Origin: Gnetum montanum
Taxonomy: Eukaryota; Streptophyta; Gnetopsida; Gnetales; Gnetaceae
Assembly: GCA_015680685.1 (NCBI GenBank)
Contig: MNCI01030336.1
Location: 275,868 to 339,867, forward strand
Length of the DNA stretch: 64,000 bases
Direction of reading: 5' to 3'
The notes below the pieces were generated by a model. That model did no database searches and had not been told where the DNA came from. It saw only the letters and a program-made list of their open reading frames with translations. Both the position numbers and the translations under genes were made by a program. Each line of letters starts with the position of its first letter. The first letter of the stretch is position 1. This document shows positions 35,634 to 47,640 of the stretch, in pieces.

Positions 35634-37870
35634 ATGGCACCCAAACAAAAATGTCTGTAGGAAGGAGAACCCTCACAACCATGGGAGAAATGACCTAGAG
35701 CTGGAAGGGGCTAGCAAGAATAAGGCCAAGAACTACCAGAGGTGACCCATGCAATGAAACCTCTTCGAGAGGAGACCAAAGTGGAATCTATCTGATAGAT
35801 TCCAGAGGAAGAAGTGCCAACTAAACAATCACAAAGAGGAGAGTGCCTAGACCTATGCCAAGGCTTGAGGTCACTTTGACTCAAGCCTACCTAGACATCA
35901 TTTAGTCCTAAGACATTTAGGCCATTTTTAGAGAAAGCTCCAAAGGATCTCAGTTCTTCAAGAGATCAAATTTAGGCCATTTTTAGAGAAAGCTCCAAAG
36001 GATCTCAAGACACAACTGCAAACCTCTCCCATGTGGCTAGTCATCATGTCCAATAGGGAATGGTATATGGGAGAGGCCTATCTCTTCTAGAGTAGTCAAA
36101 GTCCTAGGTCTGTTGTTAAGATCAAGGACATTGAAGTGTCCTACTTGGCAAAAGCCATTGCACAGGCACTTAGGTTACCTAACATAAGAACACAGCTAGT
36201 TGAATTGTCTACAAAATGTGATCCTGAGGACAAGAGGGAGTGGACCTAGCAATGCTACGAAGTCAACCATAAGGAGTATGGTGCACTCACACCAACAGAG
36301 TGGATTTATTTCAAGATTAATACCTATCACCTCAATCCAACAGTGAGGCCAAGTAAGATTATTACTTTCTCCACTCAAGCATGTGCTGCTCTAAGTGGGA
36401 AGTTCCCCATTAACCTTCCATAACTACTATACTTGGACATTGAAAAACATTCAATGAAAATAAATGTGGAAGGAAGACCTTGCCCTTTCCATGCCTCATC
36501 AAAAAACTTTCCAAAAGGGCAAGCATTGTTTGCTATTATAATAACACTCTTAGGCATGCTCCCTTGGCTTCATGGTCATAAATCATGAAGGATAAAACAC
36601 TAGTGACAACCTAAGAAGAGGAGCTACTACCATGATCATCCACTCAGGAAACAACACTAAAGGCTCATGTAGCCATTGAGCATTTATGCAAAATCCAAGA
36701 ATAGCTCTTAAGTGAATAAGAGCAATAAGCAGGAACAAGTTGGGTAGATCCATCTGTGTACCGACCAGCAATGAGTCACCTTAATGAGGTGCCCAAATAG
36801 TTAGCAAGATGGAAAGGGATGGTCCCATATTCTCTACCCAAAGAACATAGCTACCTTTGAGGTCAAATCCCAACACTCAAGAGGTGACAATGTCACTAGC
36901 AACACATCATCTATTCCCAGAAATCTTTGGGAATGTTGCTACTTTCTTGGTGCATTTGGAGGAAGGTGAAGAGGCAACTGTCTTAGTGATGCAACACCAA
37001 GGATAGGAAACAATGGTAGAAGTGATAGTTGATCATGTAGCAGAATCATTGAATGTACCCACAACATTTATGCCAGACATATCTACACTTCAAGATGTGT
37101 AGATGTTCGCAAGCATGGTTAGTAGGAAATTGAACGTAGCCTAGCACAAATAGTTGCTAGAATGACTAGTAGAAATTGAGCAACTAACTCTAGATATTTT
37201 TTATCTTTCGAATAACATCATCGCAACCTAGTCAAAGCTGGTGAATGCAAGGGGTAGATATATTATTTTGGAGGGGCAACTAGAAATAGCCCAAGAGTAA
37301 AATCAATGCTTAGCCATAGAGGTTGCCAAACTTTGTGCCCAACTTGCAAAACAAGCAATTTTCAATCCAACAGTGACAAGAGATGAAGCTATCAAATAGC
37401 TTTAAGAATGATTTCAAAAGGCTAAGGAGGAGGCAGTGATGGCCATCTTTCAATAGTTCATAGCTAAAGTCGAAATGTACTCAATCAAAAAGGACTTGAA
37501 TCAGATGCACTAATGGAATGAAGCATTAACTACACAAAATCATCACCTAAGAAATGTTGATGCATAAAAAGATCAAATGCAAGAATTCATTCATCAATAA
37601 TAGGAGTAGCATGCCAAGGTAAACACTGAACTAAGGAAATTGGTTGCAGAACATCGCAATCTGTCAATGGAGGAGGTACGCACCTTGCATCAAAAGTCTG
37701 CCATTGAGATCATCGCCTAGAAGAACGAAGCACTCAAATTTGAGAAAGTGAAAAATCACTACAAGGACCACGTCAGTTTGCAAAAGGAAGTGAATGAAAA
37801 ACAAATCCAGATGACAAAGGTAAAACTAAATGAAGTCCTCCAGCAACTCCAACAAAGAAGAGAGATGTGG
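35634..37870 (+). pseudogene. 3' (env-position) frame of element C, N-terminal part
   Basis: It begins at ATG 35634, right after the intron. Coding-like stretches in shifting frames include IKDIEVSYLAKAIAQALRLP and PTEWIYFKINTYHLNPTVRP (about 36120-36340), a hydrophobic ALFAIIITLLGMLPWLHG run near 36525-36580, and a Gln/Glu/Lys-rich coiled-coil region (about 37610-37865: KVKNHYKDHVSLQKEV, LNEVLQQLQQRREMW). Element F interrupts it at 37875, and the rest is at 50807-51446. Full length would be roughly 950 residues. It sits where Athila-like elements carry env-like genes, but no signal peptide is evident and I do not assign a function. Stops and frameshifts are frequent. Confidence 0.55.
35915..36007 (+). 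repeat. 55-bp tandem duplication inside the 3' frame
   Basis: ATTTAGGCCATTTTTAGAG and the following bases are repeated at a 55-base period (copies start 35915 and 35970). The period is not a multiple of three, so it shifts the reading frame. Confidence 0.8.
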
Positions 37871-37875
37871 CAACC
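37871..37875. other. Target-site duplication of element F
   Basis: CAACC precedes the left end of F and recurs at 50802-50806 beyond its right end. It is exact, although D is nested in the right LTR. Confidence 0.95.
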
Positions 37876-38763
37876 TGATGAGTGGCGGGTACCCCTACAC
37901 TCAACCATACGAATACAAGCATTCACGCATGATCCAGTCGAACTTTGTAGATGGGCTAGTTTTCATATCTAGATAGTTACACATTGATCGCAGTTCACTA
38001 TCTTCCCAGTTAGACTAGTATTTCCTTTGCCATGTATGGTTTAGTCTAGAATGAGGCATATGATATGGTCCTAAACTAGTGCTACTCCTAGAGGCAATGG
38101 AAAATAACTTTGATTTAAGCTAAGAGGGAATGAGAGAAGAGAATCTAAGCTAGCCTAAGTGTGATGAGCATCCATCCTTAATCATCTATACACATCTTGA
38201 ACCTTGTGTACTACTTCTAGGATTACCAAGTGTATATTACCTGAGCGCTCCTAGATATGCTCCTAGGTTACCAGGTAGTCACACGTAAATGCTCGTGATT
38301 AAGTCGTACTCATTCCACATTAACAACATGAATTGTAAATGACAAGAAAGTAAATATTAACCAAAGGAAATAGTAAATAATAATTAACAATTAAAGTAAT
38401 TAAGAGCTAAGTAGATGATGCAATGATGAAGTAATCTCAATCTTTATTGCTGGTCATGTGTGTGTCCAAGTACGTCACACTCAAATAAAGGTTCCGTACA
38501 ATTACAATCATCACACTGTGAGCATGCACTAGGGAAAGGATTGAGAGGAACTAAAAATGAACAAAAAGGACTCTATTCTAACACTCACTTGCTCTAAAAC
38601 TTATTACTTTCCTATGCACCCAAATGTGGTATTTATAGGTTTACACAAAAACCACGATATCACGTATCCAATATCGCTAGCCAAGCTGCAATATTGCGTA
38701 CTTGATATCGTGGATCCAATATCGCGGGTCTGATATCAGATCCTGGCAAATCATGGCTCATCA
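37876..38763 (-). repeat. 3' LTR of element F with adjacent purine tract
   Basis: An 888-bp LTR. On the minus strand the purine tract CATGGGGGTA (38764-38773) directly precedes TGATGAGCC. U3 contains six or more GATATC/CGATATC half-palindromes (38650-38750), and TATA-like CTATAAATACC is at about 38631-38641. It aligns with the split LTR at the right end. Confidence 0.92.
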
Positions 38764-38774
38764 TACCCCCATGA

Positions 38775-39381
38775 CTAAATGAAAACTCGTCCTCGAGTCA
38801 AAAAAAATAAGAACAAGCCCAATTGATTACACAATGGATAGCTATGGGATTATTGACTGACTAGAAATTTATTCATGCCATAGTGGAGAATTGAATATGA
38901 CAAAATTGGGACATAGACACAAAATCATAGAATTTATTGGAACTCATGTGGTTCCTAGTGGTGGTGGATCCTCCATGGGTCTCTTCCCCTTATTTTGTGC
39001 TCCTGGTTTTGAAAGTTGATGACTCTGAAGGAGTGCCTGGAGCTTTTCCTCTTCAGTTCAGGGGTCCTGTGCTATCCATGCTGATGCTCCAATGTTTGAT
39101 GGAGTCAGCACTTTCCATGGACACAGCAACTACAAGAACACTTGATTGGCCTTGACATGCCCTACCGCAAATAGCCATCATTCCTCTTCATAGGCTCAGC
39201 CCCTAACCTCTCCATCTTTTGCTTGGCTAGATTATGCAGTGACTAGAGTTTCCTAATGGATGTTGAATGATTGTGCCTCCTGCTCTGCATGTTCTGCATG
39301 AGGTCCTTGGCATCTACCTCCCCCTGGGCATTCCGTTGCATCTTGAGAAGGTCCTCCTTGTTGTCCTCTTTTAGGGGCCAT
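38775..39381 (-). pseudogene. 3' (env-position) frame of element F
   Basis: A 74-bp intron (39382-39455, donor AAAG|GTAATG, acceptor GATTATAG) ends at ATGGC (39379-39381), as in element C. Downstream is a short degenerate frame. Its C-terminal part shows LLCPWKVLTPSNIG (Cys-Pro-Trp codons 39115-39123) and a QDP-stop-TEEEKLQALL stretch (39058-39066 and on), where the stop is TGA for the Trp seen in C. This matches C at 51219-51290 closely. The long middle part of C's frame is absent. Function unknown. Confidence 0.6.
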
Positions 39382-39455
39382 CTATAATCACACAAAGATC
39401 AATTGTTAGTAAGGTTATTGAAAGAAGTTCAATTATTTCATACCTTACTCATTAC

Positions 39456-41232
39456 CTTTAATAAATGTTGAATTCTTTGCTTAATGTGATTTTAGAGTTA
39501 GAAAGTTTTTTCAAGGAAGTTGCCCTAAAAGTTTAATGTTGGACCTGATTTGTTTAGGTGACACATAAAAGGACATGTAATGGTTTCGAGGAATGTTTGA
39601 TAAAATGATGACAAAGGAAAGAATAGGTTTGACAATGAAGTACTCAGAGGGTATAAAATGATGTGGTGGTGTGCAAAAAGTACAAATTACAAAATTCATG
39701 CAAGTGGGTCCTCCCCAAAGTAGGTTCCTACCTATGATGCCCTTACGTAACCACCTTGAAAATGTTCAAAGGTACTAAAAGGGTGAAATGTAATCCACAC
39801 CAATCCCACAAAACACACACATGTAGATACCACCATGATGAGGTATGAATTCAATGCTACACAAGACATGGGTCACAAATTCATGAACAGCGAGCTGAGG
39901 CGAATTGTAGAAGGGATTGTAGAGATTGGGACATGAGGTAACTGGCCCAGGCACAATGAATCCTGAGTGTAGGACGTGATTAGTGTGTCATTAGCCTATC
40001 ACTCCAAAATCAAGACCAAGTCTGTTCCTACGATCAGTGACATGACATTGTTTCATCCAATGATGGACAACCATAAGAGCATCATGACAGCAAGGTGTAT
40101 GATCACTTAGCATTTTTTTCAAGGGAGGATTGATTGGGAACTTGCGGCACGCACTCTCTCTTCTTTCTTTTTTGGATGCGTAATCCAGAGAAGCCTCCTA
40201 CCCTTAGGCATGGATGCATGTCTTTCCAGTGAGACCCCTGAGAATAACATTGGGGTTTTTTTCTATTCAGTGCCTTTATTACTCTTACTCCCATTTTTCA
40301 TTAGATCTAAAAGGATCTTAGTACAACTAGGCTGCATGATAACTCCTACAAATGTCACCAAAGAGAATCCACAAGTCCCCTTGATGTCACACCTTGGCCA
40401 TTCTCTCTTAGTCCATTTTTTGCTCTGGGCACAATGAGCACAAAATTACTTTAAGTTTTAATGATGTCAAGAATATCGTCAGACCTAGAGTAGAACCTCT
40501 TATTAATAGAATGGGTGAGTGGATGTGATGGGCTCACTGTCCAAGTAATTAGTCACCTGAGACTTGATAGGATAGAACAACATCTCAACCAATGAGTCAC
40601 ATGAGAGTTTTATTCATAGATGAGATTACCCATAAAAAGATAAAAAGATAAAATAATAAATAAAAAGATGAAAAACTGGAAAACAAAAAATTGTAAAATT
40701 ACATAAAAGGAAAAACATTTATTAATTCTGTTTGTTAGAACGGGGGATATCCCCCATAACTAAACTTTTGATCATAGCAAGAATTAGTAAATGTAAGGGT
40801 TGGATCCATGCATTTCAAAAATATTAGGTCCTAGTCATATCCAAACCATTGGGTGTCTTTTGATGTCGTGGTTGGAATGTACCCACATTGGGGTGCACAC
40901 ACTATATTAAAGTTAACATAGTGGGGCAAGTTAGAAGATGAGTCTAATTGATACAGAGTTGACCCACTATGGCATCCTTAACCGTAAGATGGTATGCAAG
41001 GATCGATATGTCTCCCTACATGGCTATATTCATTAGGCCACATGGTTGTTGGAGTATTGATTGGTGGCCCTGATAAGGTAACAAGAGGTGTTGGGTTCAA
41101 GGAGAAAGATGCACCACAGTGTTTAACTTGTGCTAAGTGGGAGGATGTAGTGGTCTCGGAACTATGCTATCCCTTTCTACGGTCATGTCTAAAGAAGGGA
41201 TGCCTTCTATGTTGTGAGGATTCCCACTACGA
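39456..41232 (-). other. Post-pol region of element F
   Basis: Non-coding. The GGGGAGGACCCACTTGCAT box is at about 39700-39718 (minus). ATGGGGGATATCCCCC (about 40741-40757) replaces the GGGGGAGATGG box of A, C and D. All of pol should lie between this box and the end of gag near 41233, and it is missing. Confidence 0.55.
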
Positions 41233-42760
41233 TTGATAGTAGTAGCACAAGTAACATACGTGGGTTGATGCTGTGGTGCAAAACCTTCTGCTACTATTGG
41301 TGGCGATGTAGAAGGAGGTGAAGGATGCCAATATTGAGGGTAAGGAGAAGTATATGGAACATGAGGTGGTGATCTTGTGGGAGAGGACATGGGTTGATAG
41401 TATTTATAAGAATGATAACGATGTGGTGAGATAGAGGATGTTGACCCAGTTGGGGAAATAGGATGTTGAACCTGATAAGCGCTTGGGTTTCAATGATATG
41501 AAGGATGTGACCAGTTTGGGGGTGGCCTCCCCCACGACTGGGATTTTTTCTACTGTGATTAAACACAGTATTTTTGTACGAACTTTGGATGTAACATTCT
41601 TCCCCAATGCTCATGTAAATATGACAAGATTGGGCATTGACCTTTGGGGTGATCGTACAGGCAAATGTTACATTGATACGTATGATTAGCAGTTGAGTTC
41701 TTATTCTCTTCAACCCTTCTTTCCAATTGTCTAAGGGTGTTCTATCCTGCTTCTTGGTTCGTCATGGTTCTACCTCTAATAGTGTTGGCATATTCTCCAC
41801 ATTTTTCATGTATCCATTCTATCATCTTATTGACCTTTGCCTCAATTTCATCTTATGATTGTAGTATTGGCAAAGATGATTCCACCTCCTTGAGGTGAGT
41901 TGATATCTCCTCTTCATGATTATGGACCTTCGCTAATCCAAGATTTTGATCCTGTTAAGAGCTTTCAACATTCTCCCACTTAGCCATTTCTCCTTCTTCT
42001 TTTGCTACCCACTTAATAAGCTCTTGGAATTGATGGGTTCATAGGTCATATAGTTGACCTGGGGCATACATCCCTAGGGCCTCCCTTGTCTCATTGTGGA
42101 GCCCATCCATGATGTGATACATTAGCCTTTCCTTGAAAAACCCATGGCCTAGGCATTTGTTTAACAAAGAGTAATATCTTTCTAAGGCCATGTCCAAGGG
42201 TTCATGTTGCACTTATTTGCACTCTTGGATTTGTCTCCTCAAGGCTAACACTCTTCCATAGGTTTGATATCTTTTATTGGAGAGTTCTACCATTGTTAGC
42301 CAACGTCAAATTGATTTTGGTCTTAAGGATCTGTACCATACTTTTGCTTGGCCAATGAGTGTCGTAGGAAAGAGCTTAAGTTTTTACCACCCATTATCAA
42401 TATTTTTCCATACACAGGCATCATGAAAGGCTTGTAAATGATGTTGCAGATCTAAATCATAGCCTCCTGAAAATTTGGGAAAGTTGTTTGAATCAAGCCT
42501 AGGTAGACGACTTTCCTTACAATGCCTATGGGATATTCAAATAGCCTCTTGTATATGCATTAGGCTCCTAGTGGCCAATAGGGGTTCATTGTCACTAAGT
42601 ACATTATGGAATTGTGAATTGGGATGATGTTTTCTTCGTTTATGTACATAGGAGACCCCTGCATCAGATTGAGTACTTCAAACATTGTCTTCATCATCGT
42701 ATAATTCGTTGGTTCTCTAATGAATTTCCTTACTAGTTGTTGTGTTATCATAGTCTTGTG
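41233..42760 (-). pseudogene. Gag of element F
   Basis: On the minus strand MTQQ-type N-terminal remnants lead to NPYWPLGA near 42565, then the Gag core (HLQAFHDACVWKNIDNGW, then KVWYRSLRPKSI; about 42440-42300) and the knuckle CNICLYDHPKGQC at about 41660-41700 (Cx2Cx3Hx4C). A Pro/His/Tyr-rich tail follows to about 41290. Frame breaks are frequent. It matches Gag of A, C and D. Confidence 0.78.
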
Positions 42761-42883
42761 AGACAGACGTTGTGAATTTGTGTGTGACTTAATTGAAATT
42801 AATTTCTTTCCTAAGAGATATATTGTAAATACTTTGTTACAATCATCTTGTATGATATAACTAATCTAAATAACTAGCACCAT

Positions 42884-42900
42884 ACTTGGCGATAGTGCCA
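42884..42900 (-). other. Primer binding site of element F
   Basis: On the minus strand TGGCACTATCGCCAAG follows the 5' LTR end. It is a mutated form of the tRNA-Asp complement seen in A and D. Confidence 0.65.
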
Positions 42901-42901
42901 A

Positions 42902-43412
42902 TGATGAGTGGCGAGGTACCCCTACACTCAACTATACAAATAAGAGTGTTCACACATGATCCAGTCGAACTTCACAGATGAGTTAGTTGTGGTATCTAGA
43001 TAGTTACACGTTGATCGTAGTTTGTTGTCTTCCCACCTGGACTAGTATTTGCTTTATCACGTATGATTTAGTCTAGAGTGAGGTGTATGATGTGGTCCTA
43101 AACTAATGCTACTCCTAGAGGCAATGGAAAATAACTTTGTTTTAAGCTAAGAGGAAATGACAAAAGAGAATCTAAGCTAGCCTAAGTGCGATGAGCATCC
43201 ATCCTTAATCATCCGTATACATCTTGGACCTCGTGTACTACTTCTAGGATTACCAAGCATATATTACTTGAGCACTCCTAGATACACTACTGGGTTACCA
43301 AGTAGTCACACTTAAATGCTCATGATTTAAGTCGTACTCATTCTACATTAAAATCATGAATTGTAAGTGACAAGAAAGTAAATATTAACTAAAAGAAATA
43401 GTAAATAACAAT
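42902..43412 (-). repeat. 5' LTR of element F, part 1 (split by element D)
   Basis: It aligns with the left 511 bases of the 37876-38763 LTR. It is interrupted at 43412 by D and continues at 50418. The two parts together are about 890 bp, equal to the other LTR. Confidence 0.92.
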
Positions 43413-44176
43413 TGATGAGCCATAATATCATAGCCCACCGCAACATCTATAAATAAGAGGTGACTTTCCCTTATTCACTCACTTAGACTTAGATCCTTAG
43501 CCAAACTATAGCAGTTTTACCATTCCAGAGTTAGAATAATTTCCATGTGCCCATAGTAAGAGTCTTAAAGTGAACGGATCTTTATTTGAGAAAATTGTAC
43601 TTGAGCACACATTTGTGTACGGCAATAAATATGAACTTTTTGATAAACCTTGCAGCATGTGGACTAAGCTAAATAGGATTTAATTATTGTTAAATGTTTC
43701 AATATTTTCCTAGATAATTAAATCTCTCCCAACCCTTGACTCTCCTAGTAAAGTGCATTTAGTACAACCGCTTCAAGCACATGTGTAATGCTTGGTAACC
43801 TAGTAACGAGTAGCGTTTGGAAATCCCAACAACATTGCATTAGTTCAGGGTGTGTGCGACAAGTGGGAACAAATACTAGTGCTAGGATAATTAGAACTTA
43901 GTTAGTGAATAGTTAATGAAACTTAGTCATTTAGTTCTCTTCACCTTTCCCTATTATCATAGGCATTAAAAAGACAAAAGATATAAAAATCATATACCTC
44001 AACCTTACTTAACCATACAACCATGACAATACAACTAAGTTTGGGAAGACAACGATTGATTAACCTTAAGTGTTCCATTAAGGCGCGTAAGCACTTAGTC
44101 CTTGGAGTTCGACCAGATCACGCGTGAGATGCTCATATTCGTATGGTTGAGAGTAGGGGTACCTCACCACTCATCA
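43413..44176 (+). repeat. 5' LTR of element D
   Basis: A 764-bp LTR, TGATGAGCC ... CACTCATCA. TATA box CTATAAATAAG at about 43447-43457. The shared R/U5-like blocks ATCTTTATTTGAG and GCAATAAATATG follow. Confidence 0.93.
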
Positions 44177-44177
44177 T

Positions 44178-44195
44178 TGGTGCCATTGTTGGGGA
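44178..44195 (+). other. Primer binding site of element D, tRNA-Asp type
   Basis: TGGTGCCATTGTTGGGGA lies one base after the LTR. It is three changes from the tRNA-Asp complement used by Athila elements, all of the C/T or G/A kind. Confidence 0.82.
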
Positions 44196-44322
44196 CTTAG
44201 TTGTTTGTGTGCTATGTAGAACATAGGAGATCATTCATATCATTAGGATGCTAGAATGAACCCTTAGGGTTGATCAAAAGAAAAATAAGATAATGGTAAA
44301 TAGCACACCGAACAAGACAAAA

Positions 44323-46680
44323 ATGTCTTCTTCTTTGCACAAAAGCACTTCACCACCTAAGACCAACACAAGAGACAGTCGACGGCACAACACACGTAAC
44401 CAAGATCCACTAGTTCCTTAGCAATTCCATGTGGTATATATTCATCACGATGAATATGTACCTGACCTTACCTTTATTCTCCATCAAGATCAACAACTGT
44501 GTTGGAGAGACTTGGAGGGTAACATAGTGTTGCCTCTAGACCGAGCAGTCCCCAACATGCTCCTTCGTGCTCTTTCACGAATAGGCATGTTACAATTGTA
44601 CGTAGAGTACGTTGCATGTGATTATGACACAAGGGATTACCATCCCATAGAAGTGTAACGTCAAAGGGATTTGCAACATGAGAGATACTATACATTGCTA
44701 AAGGGCAAAGGACCCCATAATGCTCCACTTGTCTTAAGCGAAATTGAGGGTGGTGAACCTATTTCAACCGATTCTCCACATAACGATGTTCCTCCTCCTA
44801 ATGATGGTTAGGAGGTGGTGTATCAAAAACTCCACTTCGCGATTCAAAATCCTAGTTCTGATCCCCACGAACACCAAGTGTTCAATGAGGGAACACAAAC
44901 ACATGATAAGGATGGACAGTTTGATCGCCATCACGATCAAGATCGAGACCACCGAAGAGAAAGTAGAAAACATCGTCATGATGATGGTTCTCCTTCTTCT
45001 TCACCTTCATCATCACATTCACCCTCTCCTTTAGTGTCAGGACACAGTCATAAGGAACCTAACCATGAGGATAAAGGTAAACAGAGTGAGAAACCTCGAC
45101 GAGAGAGTTAAGAGCAAGGATGAGGGCACTCTAAAGAATCATGACATGGAAGAAGGGAAAGTAGGGAACCGCGTAGACATCACAGACGCTATGAACAAAA
45201 TGACCATGAAGAACCCCTACTCGCAACTCAAGCATGTTAGACATCACAGAGGCCGTAAGAATTCCCACAAGGCACCAAAAAGATAGCAAGATCAAGAGGT
45301 TAGACATGAATAACATCCCATGATTTGAGGGGGGATACAATGTTGATCCTCAGAACCACTTACAAGCATTTCACGATGCATGGTCCTTGTAGAACATCAA
45401 GAATGAATGGAAAAAGCTAAACTTGTTTCCAAGGACACTGGTAAAAGAAGTAAAAAGCTGGTACTGGTCCTTAGAACCAAAATCCATTCAAAGGTGCAGT
45501 ATGATGCTAGAACTATTTAATGATAAGTATCAACCGTACTCCCGAGTGTCCAACCTATGAAAGCAAATCCAAGGATGGAAACAGGGAAGTCATGAACCAT
45601 TGGATGCTACCATGGGCTGATATTATGCACTGTTACATCATTGGTCGGGCCATGGTTACTCGCAACAAGATCAACTACACCATCTAGTAGATGGACCTAG
45701 GCATGAAACCAGGAGAACCCTTGAAACGTATGCCCAAGGGAGATTATCAGAGCTTAGGTCCCATTAGGTCCATAGATTGCTGGAGCAAGTAGCTAAGGAA
45801 GAAGGGGAGCTACGTAAGAGAGAAAGTGCAGAAGAGTACAACCGTGATCCTTCCCTCCGAAAAAGGGGAGTGAGATTCTGTAAGGAGGAGGAAGAGTCAC
45901 CACTCGAGAAGATGGTGAATAGGAAAACCTTGCTGCTCCAAAAATTAATAATAGAAGTGTCGGCAAAGGTAGACCAAATGTGGGACTCCTTGGATAGTAG
46001 ATTTGAAACCATTCTTAAAATTGTAGAGGAGTCTAAGGAGCGAGGTAGTGACTATGATAAAAAGAAAAAGAGGGATTTGGACCATGCATGTAACAAAGGT
46101 AAGGGTAAAATGGACATCATCGAAGAGGTTGTGAATTCTGATACGGACAATGATGGTGGATGTGAGATATACCAATATGACCATCCTAAGGGATGTTGCC
46201 CAGTAATCTCACACCTACAAGAGTCTGGGGTGTATACACTCAACCCACAACTTAACAAATGACAAGCACCCCGACAGTTACCTTATCCCCAAGGTAACCT
46301 GAGGCAGTTCCACCAACCATTAACGTATTATCCAAGTGGAACTCCTCCACAACCTATTGAGCAACATCAGCAGTAGTAATACCTACAGTCATGGGGGATG
46401 CCATCGCTAAGGCAATAATACCCTTACTGACAACTAGATCCATATGGCTACTACATGCAGTAGCCAATCTCTCCATGTGACTCAATTGGTCATGTGACAC
46501 CACAACGTCACTACCAAGCTCAAGAGTATTATAGGACTCCTTCTCCTAGGAGAGACAACCCACAAACATACCATCCTCCAAACCCATCCGCAACTCTCAC
46601 ACCGATAACTCCATTACCACCTACTTCAGCAATGCAAGGGGAACTCCCCATGCAACCATAGCAATGTAATGCTACAAGAG
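44323..46680 (+). pseudogene. Gag of element D
   Basis: The start is placed at ATG 44323 (MSSSLHKSTSPPKT), matching A. A stop interrupts early, then the frame 44431-44658 is open (HHDEYVPDLTFILH, NIVLPLDRAVPNML). The His/Asp/Arg-rich tract and a Ser/Pro run follow (44875-45110), then the Gag core (about 45307-45570), a 161-residue open stretch at 45777-46262 rich in Glu/Lys, and a knuckle at 46161-46197 in which the second Cys has become Tyr (CEIYQYDHPKGC). A Tyr/Pro/Gln-rich tail follows. Gag-only capacity would make it dependent on other elements. Confidence 0.85.
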
Positions 46681-47640
46681 CTATAAACCTTCAATCCGCT
46701 ACTAGTTCTGACAACTGCACAAAAAGAAGACCTTTCTTCAGAACCAACATTCCAACCAAGCTCTTACAATCATAAGCAGTTGAGCCTCAGAACACTTCTT
46801 TATCAAATAAGGCTTCAAAGCTCACTTCAAACCAAAAACAGAGCTCAACACACACGGTTATGTTAACACATGTCATCACTGACTAGATTAAGGAGGAAAA
46901 CCTTCCCAGGAAATTCTCTAACCCTGGAAGCCCTTTAATCTATCTCCAAGTTGTTGGGAACAAACCATGTAAATTTCTTCTGGACTCAAGTTCCAAAGTC
47001 AACTTAATATCACAAGAGATGTATGAAGCCTAGAACTTACCTCCACTAAAGAAGAGTAATATTCACTTAGAGCTGGTTGACCAGTCCATCACTGTCCCCT
47101 TGAGACTAGTGGAGGACATCATTACCACTATGTGGGTGGTCATACCCAACTGATTTCCTAGTGATACAAGTAAACAATGACAAAGGGTACTTCCCAATAA
47201 TAATGGGAAGGGCATGGTGAAGTACCATAAACGCATGCCTAGGAATCCATGATCTTTCCTTGGAAATATCTAAGGAAAACACTTTTGGAAAGATCGAGAG
47301 GAAGAAAGTTCCATGCATCACATACAGTGATACAGGATGTGATTGCATACAGGAATGTTCAACATTGTCTGCATGCAACCAGTGTGCCCAAGAAATTAAC
47401 ATAAACAAGTGCCTGTATGTAGCAACCACACAACAAGAAAACACCTAGTGGTTGATAGCTGATCAGAAGAGTAACTCACTAACATGCATGGAACTAACTG
47501 AGGGAACAACGCCCACATCAAAAGCATAGATGCACTAGAGCAAGAGTGTCGCCAACTTCCAACCCTTAACCTAAAAACATCAATAGGAGGAAGCTGGAAA
47601 TTTCTGAAAACTTCAAACAAGAACTTCGATAAAATATCAC
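46681..47640 (+). pseudogene. Protease remnant of element D and pol deletion junction
   Basis: The protease motif reads LLDSSSKVNLIS (about 46978-47013), with Ser for Gly as in C. The IIMGRAW box is near 47201. Sequence equivalent to the start of the RT linker (ENFKQEL, about 47608) passes at about 47628-47640 directly into sequence equivalent to the end of integrase (LVNVPRTKPYHES). About 2.8 kb of pol present in A is absent. Confidence 0.78.

Noticed and set aside
36525-36580. Transmembrane segment proving an envelope protein in element C
   Set aside because: A single hydrophobic run in a frame-shifted region, without signal peptide or a second segment, is not enough.
38937-39155. Plus-strand 72-codon open frame
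   Set aside because: It lies opposite the 3' frame of element F, whose CPW/DPW module is the supported reading.
45777-46262. Independent 161-residue gene
   Set aside because: It aligns with Gag of element A and lies in frame order within D gag.
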